Position numbers and translations under genes: made by a program. 15,695 bases of DNA, taken from positions 1-15,695 of the forward strand of contig CAAGND010000019.1 in assembly GCA_900771185.1 (NCBI GenBank). Reading direction: 5' to 3'. This DNA is from Clostridia bacterium. GTDB taxonomy: Bacteria > Bacillota > Clostridia > Oscillospirales > Acutalibacteraceae. The notes beneath the pieces were generated by a model that did no database searches, had not been told where the DNA came from, and saw nothing but the letters and a program-made list of their open reading frames with translations. This document shows, one piece after another, positions 7,233 through 13,608 of this stretch; the first letter of the stretch is position 1, and every line of letters starts with the position of its first letter.

Positions 7233-8636
7233 TTATTGATTCGCCTTACTTCTTTTGTGTGTATGTTCTGACGCATTCCAAATGCTGTCGGCCTCATTTG
7301 CCCAGTTGCAGGCGTAGTTACTGCATTTCTTGCACAGATGGTCAACGGATTCAGGTGACTCCAAGTCTGTGCTCACAGCGCCTGTTTCCTTAACCATTTT
7401 TTCAAGAATTTCGGGATTCTCGAGCATTGGGCAGGGCCTTAAATGGTTGTTGTTGAACGGCTGACCGTTGTGGTATGCCATGAACAGCGGACTCTGAAGA
7501 ATCTCAAGAATGGATGATGTGTGTATGTTGGCGTTCGAGTAGTGTATAAACACGCACGGTTCGGCGTCGCCTGCAGAGTTTATATGGAAATAATTTCTGC
7601 CGCCTGCGATACATCCGCCTACATATTCTCCGTCATTCTGAAAATCCATGGGGTAAAACGGAATGTTGCATTTGTTGGAACGTATGTACCGGATGCGTTC
7701 AATCATATATTTTCTCTGTTCCGGAGTGGGAAGCAGGTCGGTAACCGCGTTGTTGCCGACAGGCATATAGTGAAAATAGAAGCCGAATTTTGCTCCCTTT
7801 TCGGAAATCATATTTAAAAAGCTGTCGCTTGTAACAGCCTCGATGTTTTGGCTTGTATAGCATATTGATGTTCCGAATATAATTCCGTGTTCTCTTAACA
7901 AATCCATTGCGTGCATAACCGCATTGTAATGTCCGGCTCCGCGGCGGGCATCGTTGGTATCAGGAGACCCTTCAACTGACAGCAGAAAAGTGATATTTCC
8001 AAGGCGTGTCACTTCCTCGCAGAGATTTTCGTCAATCAGCGTTGAATTTGTGAAAATAGCAAATTCGACATCGTTGTGCTTTTCAGCTAACCTGATTATA
8101 TCATCTTTTCGCACAAGCGGCTCACCGCCTGTGAGCAGGTAGAGGTATACTCCTAGTTCTTTGCCCTGAGTGACTATTTTATCCATATCATCAAAACTCA
8201 GATTGTTCTTGTTGCCATAAGTGCCGGCCCAGCATCCGGAGCAATGCATGTTGCATGCAGAGGTGGGGTCAAACAGAATCAGCCAAGGAATATTGCATTT
8301 GTAAACCTCTCGGTTCTTTCTTATCTGCTTAGTCCCTCTGAAAAACGCCTCATATCCGAGATTGAGAAATGTGGTTTTGATAACGTTGGGATTAATGTTA
8401 TCCAAAACATGGTCTATCATGTTTATCCACCGGCTGTCGGGATTTTTAATCTCGTTTCGGACCATGTCGTATGATTCCTTGGGGTAATCATCGCCCCAAA
8501 ACTGTTCAGCCATATCTACTATTTTCAGAAATGTATCCTCTCGGTTCTTATCGATTTTATTTATCATTCCGTCAATAAGAGCACCTGCCATTTTTCTCTG
8601 CACAGAGTGCGAAAGCTTGTTAATTGAATTATTCAT
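7233..8636 (-). CDS. Radical SAM protein with SPASM-like cysteine-rich C-terminus
   Basis: The 467 residues include the radical SAM cluster motif C128-x3-C132-x2-C135 (SACNMHCSGCW), which binds the 4Fe-4S cluster that cleaves S-adenosylmethionine, and the SAM-contacting LTGGEPL (168-174). A long N-terminal helical region (1-115) precedes the barrel. The C-terminal part carries more cysteines: 342 (GGCIAGG), 361 (EPCVF), 402 (RPCPM), 435, 438 and 443 (CKKCSNYAC). The pattern suits a SPASM/twitch-type domain with auxiliary iron-sulfur clusters, as in enzymes that modify peptides or small substrates. No precursor peptide gene is evident beside it. AAGGGAG (8645-8651, minus) is eight bases from ATG. 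It is divergent to a TetR regulator gene and is a likely target of that regulator. The reaction is unknown; the superfamily call is firm. Confidence 0.9.
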   Translation of the reverse strand: MNNSINKLSHSVQRKMAGALIDGMINKIDKNREDTFLKIVDMAEQFWGDDYPKESYDMVRNEIKNPDSRWINMIDHVLDNINPNVIKTTFLNLGYEAFFRGTKQIRKNREVYKCNIPWLILFDPTSACNMHCSGCWAGTYGNKNNLSFDDMDKIVTQGKELGVYLYLLTGGEPLVRKDDIIRLAEKHNDVEFAIFTNSTLIDENLCEEVTRLGNITFLLSVEGSPDTNDARRGAGHYNAVMHAMDLLREHGIIFGTSICYTSQNIEAVTSDSFLNMISEKGAKFGFYFHYMPVGNNAVTDLLPTPEQRKYMIERIRYIRSNKCNIPFYPMDFQNDGEYVGGCIAGGRNYFHINSAGDAEPCVFIHYSNANIHTSSILEILQSPLFMAYHNGQPFNNNHLRPCPMLENPEILEKMVKETGAVSTDLESPESVDHLCKKCSNYACNWANEADSIWNASEHTHKRSKANQ

Positions 8637-8662
8637 TACCTTATCTCCCTTCCACTCTTATT

Positions 8663-8694
8663 GTTTAATCAAGAGCTTAAACACAGTTTAATCA
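8663..8694. repeat. Repeated GTTTAATCA half-sites, candidate operator of the radical SAM gene
   Basis: GTTTAATCA occurs at 8663-8671 and again at 8686-8694, with an inverted TTAAAC at 8677-8682 between them. This gives a GTTTAA-n8-TTAAAC palindrome and an adjacent TTAAAC-n3-GTTTAA palindrome. They overlap the likely -10 and start of the radical SAM promoter, a position suited to repression. The related half-site near tetR points to the TetR protein as the binder (inference). Confidence 0.45.
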
Positions 8695-8714
8695 GCAGGC
8701 AAACGTGATGTCAA
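8685..8714 (-). promoter_or_regulatory. Candidate promoter of the radical SAM gene
   Basis: On the minus strand a consensus TTGACA (8714-8709) is 18 bp from TAAACT (8690-8685), a 4/6 match to the -10 consensus. A second TTGACA (8737-8732) lies exactly 23 bp further upstream with no good -10 of its own. The weak -10 fits a regulated promoter. Confidence 0.55.
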
Positions 8715-8817
8715 CGGACAAAAAAACAGAATGTCAAAGTTTTTCTCTCCATTGTATTAGTGTTACTTTTTTAGACATTTTTGCGCATTTGCCCAAAGGG
8801 TTTTATAAGGCGATAAG

Positions 8818-8846
8818 TTGAAAAAAATTATGTCTTATGATATTAT
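8818..8846 (+). promoter_or_regulatory. Strong plus-strand promoter upstream of tetR
   Basis: TTGAAA (8818-8823) and TATTAT (8841-8846) are spaced by 17 bp, with TGA directly before the -10 (extended -10). The expected start is near 8853, about 200 nt upstream of the tetR start codon. Confidence 0.75.
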
Positions 8847-8852
8847 TAAATA

Positions 8853-8968
8853 TATAGATGGGTGATCTTAACGTTTTGTGAATGGTGTTACATTTTTAAA
8901 TTTTCTCGGATTAATCTGAATGACGAGACTTAGCTGCATCCAGCAGAAAAGCCCCGCTTTTTTTGTTT
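8853..8968 (+). ncRNA. Candidate small transcript or attenuated leader upstream of tetR
   Basis: The stretch runs from the expected start of a strong promoter to a hairpin with a long T-rich tail, about 115 nt. Internal pairing includes TCTCG/CGAGA (8904-8908, 8924-8928) and GCTG/CAGC (8933-8936, 8941-8944). It matches no riboswitch class I recognise. Three tiny reading frames exist in it (7, 13 and 25 codons, starting at 8858, 8878 and 8920), none with a good ribosome site. It could be a small RNA or the attenuated 5' leader of tetR. Confidence 0.35.
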
Positions 8969-8970
8969 TT
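8947..8970 (+). terminator. Short hairpin with T-run upstream of tetR
   Basis: AAAAGC (8947-8952) and GCTTTT (8956-8961) pair around CCC, followed by a nearly unbroken T tract (TTTGTTTTTTT-like) to about 8971. The stem is short and AU-rich at its base, so termination may be partial. Confidence 0.5.
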
Positions 8971-9017
8971 TTCAGCAGTAAAAGTGTGACACGGTAAAAG
9001 CGGATTTTAATGAGCTA

Positions 9018-9038
9018 TAAACATTTGGAAGATGTTTA
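9018..9038. promoter_or_regulatory. Candidate TetR operator (inverted repeat)
   Basis: TAAACAT (9018-9024) and ATGTTTA (9032-9038) are perfect complements with a 7-bp spacer, a 21-bp site of the size bound by TetR-family dimers, 13 bp upstream of the tetR start. The GTTTA core is shared with the repeats at 8663-8694. Binding is inferred. Confidence 0.5.
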
Positions 9039-9051
9039 AAAACAAGCATGG

Positions 9052-9630
9052 ATGGTGAAGAGGATGGCGGACTCAAACATAACAAAACGTGCGCTCGCTG
9101 TAGCGTTAAAAGAACTTATGACCGAGATGACTTTTGATAAGATACGCGTCAGTGATATCTGTGATAAGTGCGATATGAACCGCAAAAGCTTCTATTATCA
9201 TTTCAAAGATAAATATGACCTTGTAAATTGGATTTTTGATACTGAGTTTAGTGAAGCATCTGCAAATCAGTCATATGAATCTGTAATAAGCGTGGAGTTT
9301 TTAAAATGCATGTGCGGTTACTTCTATGAGAACCGAAACTTCTACAGAAAAATACTGAAATCGGGAGGCCAAAATTATTTTCTTGACCACTGCCGGGAAT
9401 GTCTGCAGCCAATATTTAAAAGCAGGCTCGAAGAGATAATGGAAACAGAGGATATACACGGTTTTTATGTCGGCTTTTTCACTGATGCATTAATATGCGC
9501 AATCACACGTTGGCTGTTGGATAAAAACTGTGTGTCGGTTGATGAATTTGTTTTCATGCTTGAATCAGTTATCCAAAATACTGCCTCCTATATCTGCAAT
9601 GAAAAGCAACAAAAAAGGCATGAGGATTAA
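9052..9630 (+). CDS. TetR/AcrR-family transcriptional regulator, DhaS-like
   Basis: A protein of about 190 residues begins with a TetR helix-turn-helix: ITKRALAVALKELM, then the recognition region around VSDICDKCDMNRKSFYYHF (33-51) and KDKYDLVNWIF (52-62). That last motif is typical of the DhaS-type branch, whose C-terminal ligand domain binds a small effector or acts as a co-activator. The start is uncertain. ATG 9052 has no good ribosome site, whereas the in-frame ATG at 9064 follows GGTGA at 9054-9058 and gives the more usual N-terminus MADSNITK. The gene is divergent from the radical SAM gene and is flanked by inverted repeats near both promoters, so it probably controls itself and that gene. 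The effector is unknown. A partial terminator lies upstream, so its own expression may be attenuated. Confidence 0.88.
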   Translation: MVKRMADSNITKRALAVALKELMTEMTFDKIRVSDICDKCDMNRKSFYYHFKDKYDLVNWIFDTEFSEASANQSYESVISVEFLKCMCGYFYENRNFYRKILKSGGQNYFLDHCRECLQPIFKSRLEEIMETEDIHGFYVGFFTDALICAITRWLLDKNCVSVDEFVFMLESVIQNTASYICNEKQQKRHED

Positions 9631-9650
9631 GCTGTTCAAAAGCAGATGGT

Positions 9651-9703
9651 CAGAAGCTTTGTTTGTGCTGTGATCTTAACAAAAAACGTTGTCTGTTTTT
9701 TTT
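9651..9703 (+). terminator. Possible imperfect terminator of tetR
   Basis: CAGA (9651-9654) can pair with TCTG (9692-9695) and TTTGTT with AACAAA further in, with mismatched internal loops, followed by eight T (9696-9703). The stem is weak and the call tentative. Nothing else stands out between 9631 and 9733. Confidence 0.3.
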
Positions 9704-9733
9704 GCAAAGCATATGCGGCTCAAAATAAAATCA

Positions 9734-9762
9734 TTGACAATATTCAGATAAAAGGGTAAAAT
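9734..9762 (+). promoter_or_regulatory. Consensus promoter of the alaS T-box transcript
   Basis: A perfect TTGACA (9734-9739) is 17 bp from TAAAAT (9757-9762). The expected start is near 9769, giving a leader of about 259 nt before the alaS start codon. Confidence 0.85.
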
Positions 9763-9768
9763 ATATAA

Positions 9769-10011
9769 GTAAATATTCAATACGGCTGTGAAGAGCGAGA
9801 GCTGTGATTACTGCGGTCAGAGAGACACACCGGCTTTATGTCGCTGCGAGGTGTGTTGCGTCAAGGTTCACGGCAGCCGGCTCGGAGCCTCCCGCGTTGA
9901 GCGGGCGTTGCCTGCGTTATAGGGCAAATGAGGGGTGCAGTTTTGTGCAATACGGGTGGTACCGCGGTTTTTACCGTCCCGTAGGTGTGAAACGCATCTA
10001 TTTTTATTTTT
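9769..10011 (+). promoter_or_regulatory. T-box leader controlling alaS
   Basis: The defining T-box sequence GGGTGGTACCGCGG is at 9954-9967. It folds as the classic antiterminator: ACGGG (9952-9956) pairs with CCCGT (9978-9982), the 7-base bulge TGGTACC (9957-9963) contains TGGT that would pair with the ACCA end of uncharged tRNA-Ala, and GCGGT (9964-9968) pairs with ACCGT (9973-9977) under a TTTT loop. Upstream, Stem I shows the perfect distal helix ACACACC/GGTGTGT (9825-9831, 9850-9856) and a base helix GAGCTG/CGGCTC (9799-9804, 9878-9883). A second hairpin CCCGC/GCGGG (9891-9895, 9901-9905) sits in the Stem II/III region. The specifier is not certain; GCA at 9873-9875, or the adjacent GCC, are alanine codons at a plausible place. 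Uncharged tRNA-Ala would raise transcription of alaS and the genes behind it. Confidence 0.88.
9982..10011 (+). terminator. Leader terminator of the alaS T-box
   Basis: TAGGTGTG (9982-9989) pairs with CGCATCTA (9993-10000), with two G-T pairs, around an AAA loop. TTTTTATTTTT follows at once. It would stop transcription when charged tRNA-Ala is abundant. It overlaps the antiterminator helix by only one base as drawn, which is unusual. Confidence 0.65.
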
Positions 10012-10027
10012 AAGGAGTTGTTTTGTT

Positions 10028-12667
10028 ATGGAATGGACGGGACTCAATGAACTCAGAGAAAAATATCTGAGCTTTTTTGAGAGTAAGGGCCATCTGAGAA
10101 TGCCGAGTTTTTCACTGGTTCCGCAGGGCGATAAGAGCCTGCTGCTCATAAATGCGGGAATGGCACCGCTCAAAAAGTATTTCACAGGTGAGCTCACCCC
10201 GCCGAGAACGCGTGTGACCACCTGTCAGAAATGTATCAGAACGCCGGATATTGAGAGGGTCGGAATCACAGCGCGTCACGGCACTTTTTTTGAGATGCTC
10301 GGAAACTTCTCGTTCGGCGATTATTTCAAGCATGAGGCCACCGCATGGGCGTGGGAGTTCTGCACCGAGGTTCTTGAGATGCCCGCTGACAGAATTTATA
10401 TCAGCGTTTACGAGGAGGATGACGAGGCGTACGATATCTGGACAAAGGAGATAGGCATCGCTCCCGACCATATGGTTCGGTTCGGCAAGGAGGACAATTT
10501 CTGGGAGCACGGAGCAGGTCCCTGCGGCCCTTGTTCAGAGCTGTATTTTGACAGAGGAGAGGAATATGGCTGCGGCTCTCCGGACTGCGCCGTCGGATGT
10601 GACTGCGACAGATATGTTGAGTTCTGGAATCTCGTTTTCACCCAGTTTGAAAATGACGGTAACAACAATTATTCACGCCTGAAAAGCTGCAATATAGACA
10701 CCGGTATGGGTCTTGAACGCCTGGCATGTATTATGCAGGGCGTGGACAACCTCTTTGAGGTTGACACCGTTCAGAATATAATGAAGCACATTATGAATAT
10801 CGCGAATGTAAAATACCATGAGGATGAAAAGAAGGATGTCTCACTTCGCGTCATAACGGACCACATCAGAAGCACCACGTTTATGATAGGCGACGGTGTT
10901 ATGCCCTCAAATGAGGGCAGGGGCTATGTCCTGCGCCGCCTTCTCAGAAGAGCTGCCCGTCACGGCAGACTGTTAGGCATAGAGGGCACGTTCCTTTCAG
11001 AAGTGTGTGAAACGGTTATCAAAGAGAATGCCTCCGCTTATCCAAATCTGGTCGAGAAACACGACCTCATTGTCAAGGTTATCAAAGCCGAGGAGGAGAG
11101 CTTTAATAAAACCATCGATACGGGTCTTTCTCTGCTTGAAAATATTATCTCCGGAATGGACTCAAAGGTTCTCAGCGGCGCTGATGCGTTTAAACTTCAG
11201 GACACTTTCGGTTTCCCGATAGACCTGACGAAAGAACTGCTTGAAGAGCGCGGTATGAGCGTTGACATAGATGAATATAACAGACTTTACGCTCAGAGCA
11301 GAGCTGCCGCTAGGGCTGCGCGCAAGGATGCAGGCGCCCAGGCGTGGAAAGACAGCAATATTTCCTTCAAGGATGTCGACGCGACTGATTTTGTCGGATA
11401 TACTGACTATTCCTGCGATGGAGAGATAAAGGCGCTCGTTGCAAACGGCGAGAGAGCCGACTTCGCAAGCTCGGATTCGGATGTTATAGTTGTCCTTGAC
11501 AAAACTCCGTTCTACGGCGAGAGCGGCGGACAGGCGGGAGATACAGGAGTCATCAAAACTGACGGCGCGACGCTGGAGGTCACCGCCACAAACAAGACTC
11601 CCGATGGGGTGGTGCTCCATATCGCAAAGTTTATTGACGGTGAAAGCGTGTCCATCGGAGACAGGGTATCAGCGCAGATAGATGTTCAAAAGCGTGAGGC
11701 AACGCGCCGCAACCACACGGCGGCTCATCTCATGCAGGCGGCTCTGAGAAAGATTCTCGGCAGCCACGTTGAGCAGGCTGGTCAGCTTGTCAACAGCGAG
11801 GAGATGCGATTTGACTTCACGCATTTCTCAGCGCTGACCTACGAGGAGATAAAGGCTGTTGAAAATGAGGTAAACTCTGTTATTCTCAGCGGTATGCCTG
11901 TAACGACCCGTGAGATGCCCATAGAGGAGGCAAAGAAGCTCGGCGCAATGGCGCTTTTCGGTGAGAAGTACGGCGATGTTGTGCGTGTCGTCAGTGCGGG
12001 CGATTTTTCCGTTGAGCTTTGCGGCGGTACTCATGTTGACAATACAGGCAAGCTCGGATTGTTTAAGATAACATCTGAATCATCTGTTGCTTCAGGGGTC
12101 AGACGTATAACCGGTGTCACAGGCTTCGGAGTTCTCAACTATATAGAGAATAATGAAAAGATAATGTACTCCGCCGCGGCGGCTATGAAGCTCGGAAATA
12201 TTCATGAGCTTGACAGACGCGCCGCAACGCTTTCCGCTGAGGTTAAAGCCAAGGATAAGGAAATTGATCAACTCAGAAGTGAAATTTCCACGCTCAAAGC
12301 GGGTAGCCTCATGGACAACGCCCGTGATATTGGCGGAATAAAGCTTATAACCGCGTCCGTTGAGGTATCGAACCCCGGTGAGCTTCGTGCAATGTGTGAC
12401 ACAGCCCGTGAGCAGGGAGCAAACATTGTTGCCGTTTTTGCGGGAATCAACAAAGAAAAGGGCACGCTCAATTTTGCCTGCGCCTGCGCAGCTGAGGCAG
12501 TGAAGCTCGGGGCACATGCGGGAAATATAGTCCGTGAGACCGCAAAGATAGCGGGCGGCTCCGGCGGCGGAAAGCCCGACAGCGCAATGGCCGGCGCCAA
12601 GGATTCGTCAAAGGCGCAGGAGGCTCTCAACGCTGTTGACGGTATTGTAAAATCCATGCTAAAATAA
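10028..12667 (+). CDS. alaS: Alanyl-tRNA synthetase
   Basis: This 879-residue enzyme joins alanine to tRNA-Ala and clears mischarged Ser and Gly. The class II catalytic core has HGTFFEMLGNFSFGDYFK (84-101), and the cysteine-rich segment YGCGSPDCAVGCDCDRY follows the GPCGPC motif. The editing domain shows the zinc ligands HTAAH (563-567) and CGGTH (665-669). The C-terminal C-Ala/DHHA1 region has the glycine-rich GGSGGGKPDSAMAG from residue 843. Length and domain order are normal for bacteria. ATG 10028 is the start because AAGGAG (10012-10017) lies 10 bases upstream; the open frame continues up to a GTG at 9935, but that lies inside the T-box structure and adds non-homologous residues. The gene is controlled by the T-box leader and heads a cluster with a HIT protein gene, a phosphoribosyltransferase gene and comEC, with gaps of 17-26 bp. 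Confidence 0.97.
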   Translation: MEWTGLNELREKYLSFFESKGHLRMPSFSLVPQGDKSLLLINAGMAPLKKYFTGELTPPRTRVTTCQKCIRTPDIERVGITARHGTFFEMLGNFSFGDYFKHEATAWAWEFCTEVLEMPADRIYISVYEEDDEAYDIWTKEIGIAPDHMVRFGKEDNFWEHGAGPCGPCSELYFDRGEEYGCGSPDCAVGCDCDRYVEFWNLVFTQFENDGNNNYSRLKSCNIDTGMGLERLACIMQGVDNLFEVDTVQNIMKHIMNIANVKYHEDEKKDVSLRVITDHIRSTTFMIGDGVMPSNEGRGYVLRRLLRRAARHGRLLGIEGTFLSEVCETVIKENASAYPNLVEKHDLIVKVIKAEEESFNKTIDTGLSLLENIISGMDSKVLSGADAFKLQDTFGFPIDLTKELLEERGMSVDIDEYNRLYAQSRAAARAARKDAGAQAWKDSNISFKDVDATDFVGYTDYSCDGEIKALVANGERADFASSDSDVIVVLDKTPFYGESGGQAGDTGVIKTDGATLEVTATNKTPDGVVLHIAKFIDGESVSIGDRVSAQIDVQKREATRRNHTAAHLMQAALRKILGSHVEQAGQLVNSEEMRFDFTHFSALTYEEIKAVENEVNSVILSGMPVTTREMPIEEAKKLGAMALFGEKYGDVVRVVSAGDFSVELCGGTHVDNTGKLGLFKITSESSVASGVRRITGVTGFGVLNYIENNEKIMYSAAAAMKLGNIHELDRRAATLSAEVKAKDKEIDQLRSEISTLKAGSLMDNARDIGGIKLITASVEVSNPGELRAMCDTAREQGANIVAVFAGINKEKGTLNFACACAAEAVKLGAHAGNIVRETAKIAGGSGGGKPDSAMAGAKDSSKAQEALNAVDGIVKSMLK

Positions 12668-12686
12668 AATGACAGGAGGCTTTAAA

Positions 12687-13025
12687 GTGGACTGTATTTT
12701 TTGCAAGATAGTTAACGGTGAAATACCCGCTAAAAAAGCTTATGAGGATGAAAATGTTCTGGCGTTTTATGACCTTGAACCGCAGGCGCCTGTTCATATT
12801 CTTATTATCCCGAAGGAGCACATAGCTTCTGCGGCTGAGATAGATGAGAATAACAGCGCTGTTGTCTCAAAGGTTTTTGAGGCCGCCGCAAAAATAGCAA
12901 AGCAGCTTGACCTCAAAGACGGATTCAGAATAGTAAATAACTGCGGACCCTGTGCCGGGCAGTCGGTTATGCATCTGCACTTCCATATGCTCGGAGGAAG
13001 AGATTTCGGTTGGCCCGCAGGCTGA
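12687..13025 (+). CDS. HIT-family (Hint-like) nucleotide hydrolase
   Basis: This small 112-residue histidine-triad protein ends in the signature H96-L-H98-F-H100-M-L, where the middle histidine attacks the phosphorus of a nucleoside phosphoramidate or aminoacyl-adenylate. Cys3 and Cys6 (CIFC) probably bind zinc with further histidines, as in many Hint proteins. The N-terminus (DCIFCKIVNGEIPAKKAYEDE) is very typical of the family. The GTG at 12687 is chosen because AGGAGG (12674-12679) is seven bases upstream; the in-frame ATG at 12669 would lie before the ribosome site and adds six unusual residues. It starts 19 bp after the alaS stop, so it is co-transcribed. Hint proteins are known to hydrolyse aminoacyl-AMP intermediates of tRNA synthetases, which makes the alaS neighbourhood suggestive. 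The physiological substrate here is not shown. Confidence 0.92.
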   Translation: MDCIFCKIVNGEIPAKKAYEDENVLAFYDLEPQAPVHILIIPKEHIASAAEIDENNSAVVSKVFEAAAKIAKQLDLKDGFRIVNNCGPCAGQSVMHLHFHMLGGRDFGWPAG

Positions 13026-13051
13026 TAAAATAAATTTCAGGAGATGTAATC

Positions 13052-13591
13052 ATGTCAAAGACATACAGTATTGAAATAGCCGGACTCAAGAGAGAACTTC
13101 CCATCTGCCCGGTCAACGACAAGCTTGATATAGCGGCGTTTGTTATCTTCGGCGATGTTGAGATGACTGTCAAATCGGCGGAGGAGCTGCTCAAAAAGTG
13201 CCCCGAATTTGACTATATTCTGACTCCCGAGGCCAAGAGCATACCTCTTGCTTATGAGATGTCCAGGCAGAGCGGCAAGAAATATTTTGTTGCCCGCAAG
13301 AAAGCCAAGGTCTATATGAACAACCCTGTGTCGGTTCATGTACGCTCAATAACCACCGATGCGCTCCAGACGCTTCTTCTCGGCTCCGACGAGGGTGAGC
13401 AACTTCGCGGCAAGCGTGTACTTATCGTTGACGATGTTATCAGCACGGGTGAATCCCTTGCAGCTGTTGTGGCGCTGGCAAATGAGTTCTCGGCCAATAT
13501 AGTCGGTCAGGCAGCCATTCTTGCGGAGGGCGATGCCGCAAAACGTGACGATATCATCTTCCTTGAGGAGCTTCCCGTGTTTGTCAAATAA
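13052..13591 (+). CDS. Adenine phosphoribosyltransferase-like protein
   Basis: This 179-residue type I phosphoribosyltransferase has the PRPP-binding loop VLIVDDVISTGES (123-135), with the two acidic residues DD (127-128) that hold ribose and metal. PEAKSIPLAYEMSR (59-72) resembles the PPi-loop region of adenine phosphoribosyltransferase (usually PEARG-PLA). Length is close to that of Apt. The hood region 14-45 differs enough that adenine specificity is uncertain; a different purine or a regulatory role is possible. AGGAG at 13039-13043 precedes ATG by eight bases. It lies 26 bp behind the HIT gene and 17 bp before comEC, inside the alaS cluster. It is likely a cytosolic purine salvage enzyme that transfers the phosphoribosyl group of PRPP to a free base. 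Confidence 0.85.
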   Translation: MSKTYSIEIAGLKRELPICPVNDKLDIAAFVIFGDVEMTVKSAEELLKKCPEFDYILTPEAKSIPLAYEMSRQSGKKYFVARKKAKVYMNNPVSVHVRSITTDALQTLLLGSDEGEQLRGKRVLIVDDVISTGESLAAVVALANEFSANIVGQAAILAEGDAAKRDDIIFLEELPVFVK

Positions 13592-13608
13592 TTTCGGAGA
13601 CAGAGTTT

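Noticed and set aside
8920..8997. 25-codon frame (MTRLSCIQQKSPAFF...) as a leader peptide or RiPP precursor for the radical SAM enzyme
   Set aside because: It has no ribosome site, and its second half is just translated terminator hairpin and T tract.
9935..10027. Longer alaS start at GTG 9935
   Set aside because: It lies in the T-box antiterminator, adds 31 non-homologous residues, and ATG 10028 has a good ribosome binding site.
12669..12686. ATG 12669 as start of the HIT gene
   Set aside because: The ribosome site AGGAGG lies after this ATG; GTG 12687 has the correct spacing and the family-typical N-terminus.
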